Assembly: GCF_000701365.1 (NCBI RefSeq)
Contig: NZ_JNIK01000003.1
Coordinates: forward strand, 62,001-126,000
DNA length: 64,000 bases
From: Blastococcus sp. URHD0036
GTDB taxonomy: Bacteria > Actinomycetota > Actinomycetes > Mycobacteriales > Geodermatophilaceae
Reading direction: 5' to 3'
Made by a program: the position numbers and the translations under genes. The notes beneath the pieces are model-generated. The model had not been told where the DNA came from. It was given only the letters and a program-made list of their open reading frames with translations, and did no database searches. Shown in pieces: positions 15,181 to 23,528 of this stretch (its first letter is position 1; every line of letters starts with the position of its first letter).

Positions 15181-17721
15181 ATGAAGCCCTCACCCGACGC
15201 CGCCGCCGGTGTCCCCCGTTCGCGTGACGTGGACGAGGGCCCGGCGGCTCCGTCGTTCCCGGGTAGCCCCGGTCGACGGCCACCCGAGGAACACCCCATG
15301 CCGCCGCAGCACCCCGTGACCACCGACGAGACCGCCCGGCCCGGGGACGACGTCCCCGAGGCCCCGGAACTCCCGTCGGCCGAGCCCACCTCCGACGACG
15401 TCGTGCCGGCGCCCGAGCCCGTCGCCGGCCCCCCGGTCGAGCCGGCTCCCGAGCCGCTCTCCGACGACACCCGCCCGGTCCCCCGCGACCGCGGGCCCCT
15501 CTCGGCCGACCAGGCCCCGGTCGCCGGCGACGCCCCCGCGTCGCCCGCCGGCGGAGCCCCGGCCGCGCACGACTGGGACCAGACGGCCGACATCCGCTTC
15601 GCCCCCGGGCAGGCGCCGGGCCAGCTGCCTCCGCCCCCGGCGACGGCCACCGTCCCGGTGGCGGCTGACCCGGCGCCCCCCTCTGCGCACCCGACGACCG
15701 GCACGGCCGGCCGGGACACCGCGACGCCGGCGCTGGACGAGACGGCGGCGCTCGGGCCCGTCGGGCCCGCCCCGGTGCCCGGCTCCGACGTGCCCGGTTC
15801 CGACGTGCCGGCCTCCGGCGGTCCCGGCGACGCTGGACCGGGCGACGACGGCCCCCGGGGCCCCGGCGACGACGGTCCCGGCGACGGTGGCCCCGACGAT
15901 CCGTTCCCCGGCACGCCCCGCCGTCCGTGGTGGCGGCGACCCGCGGTCCTCACCCCGGTGGCCGCGGTCGTCGTGCTGGCCAGCGCCTACGGCGTGGACC
16001 TGCTCGTGGCCGGGGACGACGTCCCCCGCAACACGGTCGTCGCCGGGGTCGACGTCGGCGGGCTCTCCCCCGCCGAGGCCGCGTCGACCCTCGAGCGCGA
16101 GCTCGCGCCCCGCGTGGCCGCCGACCACACCGTGGTGGCCGCCGACGTGACCGCTCCCCTCTCGCCCGCCGCCGCCGGCATCACCCTCGACGTCGACGCG
16201 ACGGTGGACGCCGCCTCCGGGCAGCCGCTGGCCCCGTGGACGCGGGTGGCCAGCTTCTTCACCGACCGCGAGGTCGAGCCGGTCATCTCCGGCGACGAGA
16301 CCGCCCTGGCCGCGCAGATCGACGCGATCGCCGCCGAGGTCGACCGCTCGCCGGTGGACGCGACCGTCGCGATCGACGGCACCTCCGCCACCGTCGTCGA
16401 GCCCGCGGTGGGCCGGGAGCTGGACCGCGAGGCCGCCGCCGAGGCGGTCACCGCCGCGCTGGCCTCCGGCGGCGACCCGGAGCAGCCGATCGAGCTGCCG
16501 GTCGAGGAGGCAGCCCCCCGGGTGGACGCCGACGAGGCCCAACGGGTCCTCGACGAGGTCGTCACCCCGGGCCTCGCCGCCCCGGTCACCGTCACCAGCT
16601 CCGACGGCGGCACCACGGTCGAGATCTCGGTCGAGGCCATCGCCGCGTCGCTCGCTTTCGCCCCGCAGGACGACGGGCAGCTGGCCGTGAGCATCGACCC
16701 GGCGCTCCTCGCCGAGGCGATGGGCGACGACTTCGCCGCCTTCGGCACGCCCGCGCAGGACGCCCGCTTCGAGCTGGCCGGGGGCGCGGTGCAGGTGGTC
16801 CCGTCCGTCGACGGCACCGGCATCGACCCGGCCGCGCTCGCCACCCAGCTGGTCGACGTGCTGCCCTCGGCCGCCCCCCGTGCCATCACCGCCCAGCTGG
16901 GCCCGGTGCCCGCCGAGCTGACCACCGAGGAGGCCCAGGGACTGGGCGTCCGCGAGGAGATCAGCAGCTTCACGACCACGACGACCAGTGCCGCCAGCGG
17001 CACGAACATCCGGGTCGTCGCCGAGGAGGTCGACGGCGCCCTGGTGATGCCGGGCGAGACCTTCAGCCTCAACACCTTCACCGGCCCGCGGGGCACGGCC
17101 CAGGGCTACGTCCCCGCCAACGTCATCAGCGGCGGCCGGCTGTCCACCGCGGTCGGCGGCGGCATCAGCCAGTTCGCCACCACGATGTTCAACGCGGTCT
17201 TCTTCGCCGGGCTCGAGGACGTCTACCACAAGCCGCACAGCTTCTACATCAGCCGCTATCCGGCCGGCCGGGAGGCGACCGTCTACGAGGGTCAGATCGA
17301 CCTGCAGTGGCGCAACGACTCCGACACCGCCGTCTACGTCGACACGGCCTGGGCGCCGCGCGCCGGTGGCGGTGGCTCGCTGACCGTGACCTTCTTCGGG
17401 ACGAAGCGGTACGAGATCGAGGCCGTCGAGGGTGAGCGGACCAACTACCGGGAGCCCGCGGTGCTGGAGCGGCCGGACGACGGCAGCTGCATCGCCCAGT
17501 CCGGCGTCCGCGGCTTCGACGTCACCGTGACGCGGATCTTCCGCGACCTGCAGAGCGGCGCGGAGATCCGCCGGGAGACGTTCCGCACCTCCTACGCCGC
17601 CGAGGCCGTGATCACCTGCGTGCCGGCCCCCGCCGCTCCCGAAGCACCTCCGGCCACGCCCGCTCCCGGTCCGGCGACAGGCCCGGCCGGGCGCCGGCCG
17701 GCGAGGCGCCGCGCGGCCTGA
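15181..17721 (+). CDS. VanW family protein with Pro-rich cytoplasmic tail and one membrane anchor
   Basis: 846-aa cell-envelope protein. Residues 1-250 are a Pro/Asp/Gly-rich disordered tail, about 258-278 form one transmembrane helix (LTPVAAVVVLASAYGVDLLV), and the outside part has two putative peptidoglycan-binding (PG_binding_4) repeats with the VGRELDREAAAEAV pattern, followed by a VanW domain at about 600-740 (SLNTFTGPRGTAQGYVPANV, GGGISQFATTMFNAVFFAGL). The C-terminal 40 residues are Pro/Ala-rich. TATCGT at 15164-15169 is a -10 candidate 11 nt before the ATG. VanW proteins are linked to glycopeptide-resistance loci, but most, like this one, are general wall proteins of unknown activity. 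Confidence 0.88.
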   Translation: MKPSPDAAAGVPRSRDVDEGPAAPSFPGSPGRRPPEEHPMPPQHPVTTDETARPGDDVPEAPELPSAEPTSDDVVPAPEPVAGPPVEPAPEPLSDDTRPVPRDRGPLSADQAPVAGDAPASPAGGAPAAHDWDQTADIRFAPGQAPGQLPPPPATATVPVAADPAPPSAHPTTGTAGRDTATPALDETAALGPVGPAPVPGSDVPGSDVPASGGPGDAGPGDDGPRGPGDDGPGDGGPDDPFPGTPRRPWWRRPAVLTPVAAVVVLASAYGVDLLVAGDDVPRNTVVAGVDVGGLSPAEAASTLERELAPRVAADHTVVAADVTAPLSPAAAGITLDVDATVDAASGQPLAPWTRVASFFTDREVEPVISGDETALAAQIDAIAAEVDRSPVDATVAIDGTSATVVEPAVGRELDREAAAEAVTAALASGGDPEQPIELPVEEAAPRVDADEAQRVLDEVVTPGLAAPVTVTSSDGGTTVEISVEAIAASLAFAPQDDGQLAVSIDPALLAEAMGDDFAAFGTPAQDARFELAGGAVQVVPSVDGTGIDPAALATQLVDVLPSAAPRAITAQLGPVPAELTTEEAQGLGVREEISSFTTTTTSAASGTNIRVVAEEVDGALVMPGETFSLNTFTGPRGTAQGYVPANVISGGRLSTAVGGGISQFATTMFNAVFFAGLEDVYHKPHSFYISRYPAGREATVYEGQIDLQWRNDSDTAVYVDTAWAPRAGGGGSLTVTFFGTKRYEIEAVEGERTNYREPAVLERPDDGSCIAQSGVRGFDVTVTRIFRDLQSGAEIRRETFRTSYAAEAVITCVPAPAAPEAPPATPAPGPATGPAGRRPARRRAA

Positions 17722-17769
17722 GGCGTCGTCGTCCGGGCTGCTCACCGCCCCGGCGTGCACACTGGGGCG

Positions 17770-18831
17770 GTGAGCGCCGTGCTGCCCGGGGGCTCCCCGG
17801 CCCGCGCCGGCGACTCCCTCGACCCCCCGCCCCCGGGGGAACCGTCCGGGGGCAGCACCGCGTCAGGAACCGGGCGCACCCGCGGCCGGGGCTGGTGGCT
17901 GGCACCGGTCCGGGTGCCGGTGCAGGTGCTCGGCCGGACGGTCGCCAAGGCGTGGCAGGACCGGATCCTCGGGCTCTCCGCCGAGGCCGCCTTCTGGCAG
18001 GTGCTCTCGATCCCCCCGCTCCTGATCGCCCTGCTCGGATCGCTGGGCTACCTCGGGGACTGGATCGGCGGGGACTCCGTCACCCGCATCGAGGACCAGC
18101 TGGTCGACGCCTCGGCCAACGTGCTGACCCCCGACGTCGTGGACTCCCTGGTCCGGCCCACGCTCGCCGACATCCTCGGGTCCGGCCGGCTGGACGTGGT
18201 GAGCCTGGGCTTCCTGCTCACGCTGTGGGCGGGGTCCTCGGCGACCGCGACGTTCATGAACACGATCGTGATCGCCTACGGCCAGCGCGACGTGCGCGGT
18301 CCGATCGCCACCCGGCTGATGGCGCTGTGGCTGTTCATCGTGGGCCTGTTCCTGGCGGTGCTCACCCTGCCGCTGCTCGTGCTCGGCCCGGGCCTGCTGG
18401 TGGACCTGTTCACGCCGGACTGGCGGGACACGGCGAGGGTCCTGGTGAACGCCGTCTACGGGCCGATCGTGCTGATCGGGGCGATCGTGGGGCTCACGAG
18501 CTTCTACCACGTGATCCTGCCCCGCCGGCTGCCCTGGCGGCGGCACCTGCCCGGCACGCTCTTCGCGCTCGCGTTCTTCTTCGTGGCTGCCACGGTCCTG
18601 CGGGTCTACATCGCCGACATCCTGGTGGCGGCCCTGCCCTACGGGGCGCTCGCCACCCCGATCGCGGTGCTGCTGTTCTGCTTCTTCTTCGGCATGTCGA
18701 TCCTGCTGGGCGCCGAGCTCAACGCCACGGTGCAGGCCCGCTGGCCGGCCCCGCTGCGCCGGCACGAGCGGCGCCGACAGCAGCGGCGGGCGGAGAAGCT
18801 CGAACGGGCCCGCCGCCTCGACGAGATGTAG
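17770..18831 (+). CDS. YihY/BrkB family membrane protein
   Basis: 353-aa inner-membrane protein with about six helices (SIPPLLIALLGSLGYLG, FLLTLWAGSSATATFMNTIV, LMALWLFIVGLFLAVLTLPL, VYGPIVLIGAIVGLTSFYHV, LFALAFFFVAATVLRVYIAD, TPIAVLLFCFFFGMSILLGA), typical of the YihY/BrkB (formerly 'ribonuclease BN') family; transport or envelope role not settled. Same position as Rv2707. GTG at 17770 is 6 nt after a CACACT -10-like element. The last 45 bases of the gene, ending AEKLERARRLDEM, are repeated with one mismatch at 19154-19198 behind a tandem repeat, so the gene end has been duplicated. Confidence 0.88.
   Translation: MSAVLPGGSPARAGDSLDPPPPGEPSGGSTASGTGRTRGRGWWLAPVRVPVQVLGRTVAKAWQDRILGLSAEAAFWQVLSIPPLLIALLGSLGYLGDWIGGDSVTRIEDQLVDASANVLTPDVVDSLVRPTLADILGSGRLDVVSLGFLLTLWAGSSATATFMNTIVIAYGQRDVRGPIATRLMALWLFIVGLFLAVLTLPLLVLGPGLLVDLFTPDWRDTARVLVNAVYGPIVLIGAIVGLTSFYHVILPRRLPWRRHLPGTLFALAFFFVAATVLRVYIADILVAALPYGALATPIAVLLFCFFFGMSILLGAELNATVQARWPAPLRRHERRRQQRRAEKLERARRLDEM
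18787..18831 (+). repeat. 45-bp direct repeat, copy 1 (3' end of the BrkB-like gene)
   Basis: Begins at CGGGCGG and ends with the TAG stop of the gene. The same 45 bases with one mismatch recur at 19154-19198. The two copies lie 367 bases apart and enclose the 143-bp tandem repeats. Confidence 0.9.
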
Positions 18832-18859
18832 GGGGCACCACCCGGCGGTCAGGCGGAGA

Positions 18860-19145
18860 GTCGTACCCCGGCGGCCCAGAACCGGTGCCCGAACGGGCCG
18901 GACGCGTCCAACGGTCCCTGAACTCGACGTTGTCCCTGGCTCGGCCGTTCGCCACGGCGAGATGGCCGGCGGAGGGCCACTGCTCGTCGACTCAGGACCG
19001 ACGTCGTACCCGGGCGGCCCAGAACCGGTGCCCGAACGGGCCGGACGCGTCCAACGGTCCCTGTACTCGACGTTGTCCCTGGCTCGGCCGTTCGCCACGG
19101 CGAGATGGCCGGCGGAGGGCCACTGCTCCTGGACTCAGGACCGAG
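18860..19145. repeat. Two tandem copies of a 143-bp non-coding unit
   Basis: Copy 1 is 18860-19002 and copy 2 is 19003-19145; both begin GTCGTACCC and I count about five mismatches between them. A third copy begins at 19146 but breaks after 15 bases at CGGGCGG, a microhomology with the BrkB-like gene end. The unit contains ACGCGT within a short palindrome. Open frames run through it on both strands, but their repeated, compositionally odd products match no family, so I treat it as non-coding. Confidence 0.9.
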
Positions 19146-19153
19146 GTCGTACC

Positions 19154-19198
19154 CGGGCGGAGAAGCTCGAACGGGCCCGCCGCCTGGACGAGATGTAG
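19154..19198 (+). repeat. 45-bp direct repeat, copy 2 (duplicated gene end)
   Basis: Repeats the end of the BrkB-like gene (AEKLERARRLDEM and TAG) with one mismatch. It stops 4 bases before the DUF3039 stop codon. The ancestral order was probably this copy directly joined to the gene body, with the repeat block inserted or expanded later. Confidence 0.85.
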
Positions 19199-19202
19199 CG
19201 GC

Positions 19203-19433
19203 TCAGTCCTTCTTGAGCTGCTGGTAGATCTCCTTGCAGGCCGGGCAGACCGGGCTGCCGGGCTTGGGGCTCTTCGTCACCGGGAAGACCTCGCCGCAGA
19301 GCGCTTCGACCATCGTGCCCATGACCGCGCTCTCGGCGATCTTGTTCTTGCGCACGTAGTGGAAGACCTCGTTGGCGCTGCCGGTGTCGCCCTCGCGGAC
19401 GTCGGGCTTCTCGAGGACGTCGCTGCTGCTCAC
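19203..19433 (-). CDS. DUF3039 small zinc-finger-like protein
   Basis: 76-aa protein. The signature HYVRKNKIAESAVMGTMVEA, followed by LCGEVFPVTKSPKPGSP and VCPACKEIYQQLKKD, is the DUF3039 pattern, with Cys in ALCG and a CPAC pair that could bind one zinc. The GTG at 19433 is used; GGGAGCAG lies just upstream. Divergent from psuG with an 79-base spacer. M. tuberculosis has a similar small gene beside the BrkB-like gene. Confidence 0.88.
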   Translation of the reverse strand: MSSSDVLEKPDVREGDTGSANEVFHYVRKNKIAESAVMGTMVEALCGEVFPVTKSPKPGSPVCPACKEIYQQLKKD

Positions 19434-19512
19434 GTGCTGCTCCCTTGCTCGCGGACGGGGCTCGGGGACGGGGCTCGTCCGGCCCACGGACTCCGGCGTC
19501 CATGATGACAGG

Positions 19513-20442
19513 GTGACCGCACCACTTCCCTCCCCTCCCGTGCAGCTGTCCTCCGAGGTGGCCGAGGCGCTCGCCTCCGGCGCGCCCGTCGTCGCCCTCG
19601 AGAGCACCCTGCTGGCGCACGGTCTCCCCCGGCCGGACAACCGCGCCGCGGCCGACGAGGTGGAGGCGGCCGTACGGGCCGGCGGTGCGGTCCCGGCCAC
19701 GATCGCGGTGCTGGACGGCGTCCCCCACGTCGGGCTCACCGCCGAGCAGGTCGACCGCGTCTGCGCCGATCCGGACCTGGCCAAGCTCGGCGTCCGCGAC
19801 CTGCCGGTGGCCGCCGCGCTCGGGCTCTCCGGCGCGACCACCGTCTCCAGCACCGCACTGCTGGCGGAGCGGGCCGGCATCGGGCTGTTCGCCACCGGGG
19901 GCCTCGGCGGGGTGCACCGGCAGTCGATCGACACCTTCGACGAGTCCGCCGACCTCACCGCGCTGTCGCGGACGTCGATCGCGGTCGTCTGCGCCGGGGT
20001 GAAGTCGATCCTCGACGTGCCGGCCACCCTCGAGCGGCTGGAGAGCCTGTCGGTGACCGTGCTCGGCTACCGGACTCGCACCTTCCCCGGCTTCTACGTG
20101 GCCGACTCCGGGTCGCCGCTGGACTGGTCGGTCGACGGCCCGGAGCAGGCCGCCGCCGTGCTGGCCGCCCGCCGCGCGCTGGCCCCCGGCGCGGTGGTGG
20201 TGGCCAACCCGCTGCCGGTCGACGAGCAGCTCGACCCGGTGCTGCACGACCGCGTGATCGCCGAGGCGCTCGCCGCCGCGGACGCCGCGGGCGTCCGGGG
20301 CAAGAACGTCACCCCGTTCGTCCTCGACCACCTGCACCGGGCCAGCGGCGGCGCGACCCTTGACGTCAACGTGAGGTTGGTACTGCGCAACGCCGAGCTG
20401 GCCGGCCGGATCGCCGCGGCGCTGGCCGCCCTCCCGGGCTGA
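19513..20442 (+). CDS. psuG: Pseudouridine-5'-phosphate glycosidase
   Basis: Cleaves pseudouridine-5'-phosphate to uracil and ribose-5-phosphate, the second step of pseudouridine salvage. 309 aa with the family motifs ALESTLLAHGLPRPDN, VPATIAVLDGVPHVGL, ATTVSSTALLAERAGI, FATGGLGGVHR, SIAVVCAGVKSILDVPATLE and GKNVTPFLL-like GKNVTPFVLDHL. The GTG start has CATGAT 6 nt upstream (19501-19506). The PfkB kinase that makes its substrate follows 11 bases downstream. Confidence 0.95.
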   Translation: MTAPLPSPPVQLSSEVAEALASGAPVVALESTLLAHGLPRPDNRAAADEVEAAVRAGGAVPATIAVLDGVPHVGLTAEQVDRVCADPDLAKLGVRDLPVAAALGLSGATTVSSTALLAERAGIGLFATGGLGGVHRQSIDTFDESADLTALSRTSIAVVCAGVKSILDVPATLERLESLSVTVLGYRTRTFPGFYVADSGSPLDWSVDGPEQAAAVLAARRALAPGAVVVANPLPVDEQLDPVLHDRVIAEALAAADAAGVRGKNVTPFVLDHLHRASGGATLDVNVRLVLRNAELAGRIAAALAALPG

Positions 20443-20453
20443 GCGCGGTCCCC

Positions 20454-21332
20454 GTGCGCCCGCCGGTCGTCGTGGTCGGCGACGCCGCCACGGACGTCGT
20501 CGCCGTCCTCTCCGGGGAGCCGGCGCCCGGCTCCGACCGCCCGGCGAGCATCCGTGTCCGGGGCGGCGGAGCGGGGGCCAACGTCGCCGTCCACCTCGGG
20601 CGACTGGGCGTCCCCGTCACCTTCGCCGGGTGCATCGGCGCCGACGCCGCCGGCTCGGCCCTGCTCGGGGAGCTCACCGCGGCGGGGGTCGACCTCGCCG
20701 TCCGGGTGATCCCGGCGGCAGCCACGGGCACGATCGTGAGCCTCGTGGAGCCCGGCGGGCAGCGCAGCATGCTCGCCGACCGCGGGGCCAACCTCGACCT
20801 CCGCCCAGAGGACGTGCCCGGGACGGCGTCCGGAGAGCACCTGCACCTGTCCGGCTACACCCTGCTCGACCCGCGCCCCCGCCGCGCCGGGCTGGCGGCG
20901 CTGGCGGCCGCCACCGCGGCCGGCGCCACCACCTCGCTCGACCCGGCCTCGACCGGCCCGCTCACCGGTTACGGGGTGGACCGCTGGCTGACCGACACCG
21001 CCGGCGTCACCCTGCTGCTCCCCAACGCCGACGAGGCCCGCCTGCTCACCGGCTGTGCGGACGTCACCGACGCGGCGCGGGCGCTCGCCGGCCGGCACCC
21101 GGCCGTGGCGGTCACCCTGGGCGCGGACGGCGCGCTGTGGTGCGCCGGGGACCTGCTGCTGCACCGGCCCGCGCGGCCGGCCGAGGTGGTCGACACCACC
21201 GGGGCCGGCGACGCCTTCACCGCCGGTCTGCTGGCGGCCTGGCTGACGGACCCGCGACCGGCTCCGGCGGACCTGCTCGACGCCGGCCTGGCCCTCGCCG
21301 CCGAGGCCGTGGCCCGGCCCGGCGCCCGCTGA
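20454..21332 (+). CDS. psuK: PfkB family kinase, probable pseudouridine kinase
   Basis: 292-aa ribokinase-fold sugar/nucleoside kinase. The N-terminal GGGAGANVAVHLGRLG and the C-terminal DTTGAGDAFTAGLLAAWL (catalytic Asp and anion hole) are the two PfkB signatures. Position immediately after psuG makes pseudouridine the likely substrate: the pair would convert pseudouridine to uracil plus ribose-5-phosphate. The assignment to pseudouridine rests on context, since ribokinases have the same motifs. GTG start. Confidence 0.88.
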   Translation: MRPPVVVVGDAATDVVAVLSGEPAPGSDRPASIRVRGGGAGANVAVHLGRLGVPVTFAGCIGADAAGSALLGELTAAGVDLAVRVIPAAATGTIVSLVEPGGQRSMLADRGANLDLRPEDVPGTASGEHLHLSGYTLLDPRPRRAGLAALAAATAAGATTSLDPASTGPLTGYGVDRWLTDTAGVTLLLPNADEARLLTGCADVTDAARALAGRHPAVAVTLGADGALWCAGDLLLHRPARPAEVVDTTGAGDAFTAGLLAAWLTDPRPAPADLLDAGLALAAEAVARPGAR

Positions 21333-21395
21333 GCCGAATACGGCTCAACCGTGACGGGATCGTGACCCGCGAACAACCAAGGACACCCTAAGTTT

Positions 21396-21413
21396 GGTGA
21401 GGCAAGCCTCACC
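21396..21413 (+). promoter_or_regulatory. IdeR/DtxR-type iron box
   Basis: GGTGAGGC-AA-GCCTCACC is a perfect 8-bp inverted repeat with a 2-base centre, close to the actinobacterial iron box built on TTAGG...CCTAA half-sites. It lies 42 bases upstream of the iron transporter gene start. An IdeR with all metal ligands is encoded at 44.2 kb. Under iron-replete conditions IdeR should repress this transporter operon. Confidence 0.82.
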
Positions 21414-21454
21414 TGGCGTTTCCCGCCGAGGCATCCCCCGACCGGAAGGACACC

Positions 21455-22474
21455 ATGCGCCGCGCCTCGCGACTGGCCGCCCTCACCACCGCCGCCCTCC
21501 TCGTGGGAGGTCTCTCCGCCTGTGGCGACGACTCCGACGACAGCGCGAGCGGCGAGAGCTTCACCGTCGAGCACGCCTTCGGCACCACGACGATCGAGGG
21601 CACGCCCGAGCGCGTCGCCACGGTGGCGTGGGCCAACCACGAGGTGCCGCTGGCCCTCGGCGTCGTCCCGGTCGGCATGGCCGCGGCCAACTTCGGCGAC
21701 GACGACGGCGACGGCCTGCTCCCCTGGGTCACCGAGCGCCTCGAGGAGCTGGGCGGCGAGACGCCGGTGCTGTTCGACGAGACCGACGGCATCGACTTCG
21801 AGGCCGTCGCCGACACCGAGCCCGACGTGATCCTCGCCGGCTATTCCGGGCTGACCGAGGAGGACTACGAGACGCTGAGCGAGATCGCCCCGACCATCGC
21901 CTTCCCCGAGGCGCCGTGGGCGACCCCGTGGCGCGAGATGATCGAGATCAACGCCGCCGGCATGGGCATGGCCGAGGAGGGCGAGCAGCTCGTCGCCGAC
22001 CTCGAGGCCGAGATCGCCGACACCGTCGGCCAGTACCCGCAGCTCGCCGGCCGCTCGACGATGTTCCTGACCCACGTCGACACCACCGACCTCAGCGAGG
22101 TCAGCTACTACACGCCGTTCGACACCCGCAGCGCCTTCTTCACCGACCTCGGGCTGACCACGCCGGCGAGCGTGCAGGCGGCCTCGACCGACGAGGAGCA
22201 GTTCTCCGGCACGATCAGCGCCGAGCAGATCGACACCCTCGACGACGTCGAGATCATCGTGACCTACGGCGACCAGGAGCTCGTCGACGCGCTCACGGCC
22301 GACCCGCTGCTGTCGCGGATGCCGGCGGTGGCCAATGGCGCGATCGTGCTGCTCCCCGACACCCCGCTCGGCACGGCGGCGAACCCGACCCCGCTGGCGA
22401 TCTCCTGGGTGCTCGAGGACTACGTGGGCATGCTGGCCGAGGCCGCCGACAAGGCCGGCGCGCCGGCCGCCTGA
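21455..22474 (+). CDS. Iron-siderophore ABC transporter substrate-binding lipoprotein
   Basis: 339-aa extracytoplasmic FecB/FepB-type binding protein. A lipoprotein signal peptide with lipobox LSAC places the acylated Cys at residue 28. The mature part has the Peripla_BP_2 pattern: TVEHAFGTTTIEGTPERVAT, VAWANHEVPLALGVVPVG, EAVADTEPDVILAGYSGLT and a late YGDQELVDALTADPLLS. GGAAGGA precedes the ATG. It opens a four-gene operon with two permeases and an ATPase under an iron box. The siderophore type is unknown; no siderophore biosynthesis gene is in the window. Confidence 0.93.
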   Translation: MRRASRLAALTTAALLVGGLSACGDDSDDSASGESFTVEHAFGTTTIEGTPERVATVAWANHEVPLALGVVPVGMAAANFGDDDGDGLLPWVTERLEELGGETPVLFDETDGIDFEAVADTEPDVILAGYSGLTEEDYETLSEIAPTIAFPEAPWATPWREMIEINAAGMGMAEEGEQLVADLEAEIADTVGQYPQLAGRSTMFLTHVDTTDLSEVSYYTPFDTRSAFFTDLGLTTPASVQAASTDEEQFSGTISAEQIDTLDDVEIIVTYGDQELVDALTADPLLSRMPAVANGAIVLLPDTPLGTAANPTPLAISWVLEDYVGMLAEAADKAGAPAA

Positions 22475-22484
22475 TCCGCACCCC

Positions 22485-23528
22485 GTGACCTCGGTCCACC
22501 CCGTCCCGACCCCGGACGCCGCCACCCGGCGACGTCCGGGGTCGGTCCGGTTCCTCTGGCTGCTCGTCGTGGTGGCCCTGCTCGCCCTGCTCTGCGCCGC
22601 CTCCGTGGCGATCGGCTCCCGGGGCGTCGGCTGGTCGGACATCCTCGCCGCCCTCGGCGGGTCCTCGGACACCATCGAGGAGGCGGCGGTCACCAAGCGC
22701 ATCCCGCGCACCGTGCTGGCCGTGCTGGTCGGCGGGGCGCTGGGACTGGCCGGCGCGGTGATGCAGGGCGTCACCCGCAACCCGCTGGCCGACCCCGGCG
22801 TGCTCGGCATCAACATGGGCGCCTCGCTCGCCGTGGTCGCCGGCCTCGCCTGGTTCGGGCTCTTCAGCGCGACCAGCATCATCTTCAGCGCGATCTTCGG
22901 CGCCGCGCTCGCCGCGGTCTTCGTCTACGCCGTCGGCTCGCTGGGCCGCGGCGGCCCGACACCGCTCAAGCTGGCACTGGCCGGTGCCGCCACCTCGGCG
23001 GCGCTGACGTCGTTCATCACCGCCATCGCCCTGCCCCGCGGGGACATCGCGGCCAACGTGCAGTCGTTCCAGGTGGGCGGGGTCGGCGGAGCGACCTTCG
23101 CGAACATCACGCCGGTGCTGCCCTTCCTCGCCGCCGGCCTGCTGATCAGCCTGCTCTCGGCCCGCAGCCTCAACTCCCTGGCGCTGGGCGACGAGCTCGC
23201 GGCGGGCCTCGGCGAGCGGGTCGCGCTGGCCCGCGGGCTCGCGGCGCTCGGCTCGGTGCTGCTGTGCGGCGCGGCCACCGCGGTCGCCGGCCCCATCTGG
23301 TTCGTCGGGCTGGTCGTGCCGCACCTGTGCCGGCTGCTGGTCGGCGTGGACCACCGGTGGCTGCTGCCCTTCTCCGCCCTGACCGGCGCCGGCCTGCTCG
23401 TCGCCTCCGACGTGATCGGGCGGATCGTCGCCCGCCCCAGCGAGCTCGACGTCGGCATCATCACCGCCCTCGTCGGTGCCCCGTTCTTCATCGCCGTCGT
23501 CCGCCGGCAGAAGGTGCGCGAGCTGTGA
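22485..23528 (+). CDS. FecCD-family siderophore permease, subunit 1
   Basis: 347-aa inner-membrane permease with about ten helices. FecCD signatures are clear: RIPRTVLAVLVGGALGLAGA, MQGVTRNPLADPGVLGINMG and GPIWFVGLVVPHLCRLLVG, the last being the ATPase-contact loop. The GTG start lies 10 bases after the binding-protein stop. It overlaps the second permease by GTGA. It forms the heterodimeric channel that passes ferri-siderophore into the cytoplasm. Confidence 0.94.
   Translation: MTSVHPVPTPDAATRRRPGSVRFLWLLVVVALLALLCAASVAIGSRGVGWSDILAALGGSSDTIEEAAVTKRIPRTVLAVLVGGALGLAGAVMQGVTRNPLADPGVLGINMGASLAVVAGLAWFGLFSATSIIFSAIFGAALAAVFVYAVGSLGRGGPTPLKLALAGAATSAALTSFITAIALPRGDIAANVQSFQVGGVGGATFANITPVLPFLAAGLLISLLSARSLNSLALGDELAAGLGERVALARGLAALGSVLLCGAATAVAGPIWFVGLVVPHLCRLLVGVDHRWLLPFSALTGAGLLVASDVIGRIVARPSELDVGIITALVGAPFFIAVVRRQKVREL

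Noticed and set aside
15181-17721. Vancomycin resistance determinant
   Set aside because: VanW-domain proteins are common wall proteins; no vanHAX or vanRS genes are present.
15190-17760. Long open frame (856 codons) opposite the VanW-type gene
   Set aside because: A GC-frame shadow: it has low-complexity Gly/Arg/Asp sequence without domains, while the plus strand has signal anchor and VanW motifs.
18860-19145. CRISPR array
   Set aside because: Only two long direct units with no unique spacers between them and no cas genes.
18719-19198. Short open frames within the 143-bp repeats
   Set aside because: They exist in several frames on both strands, repeat themselves and match no family; they follow from the repeat having no stop in GC-rich frames.
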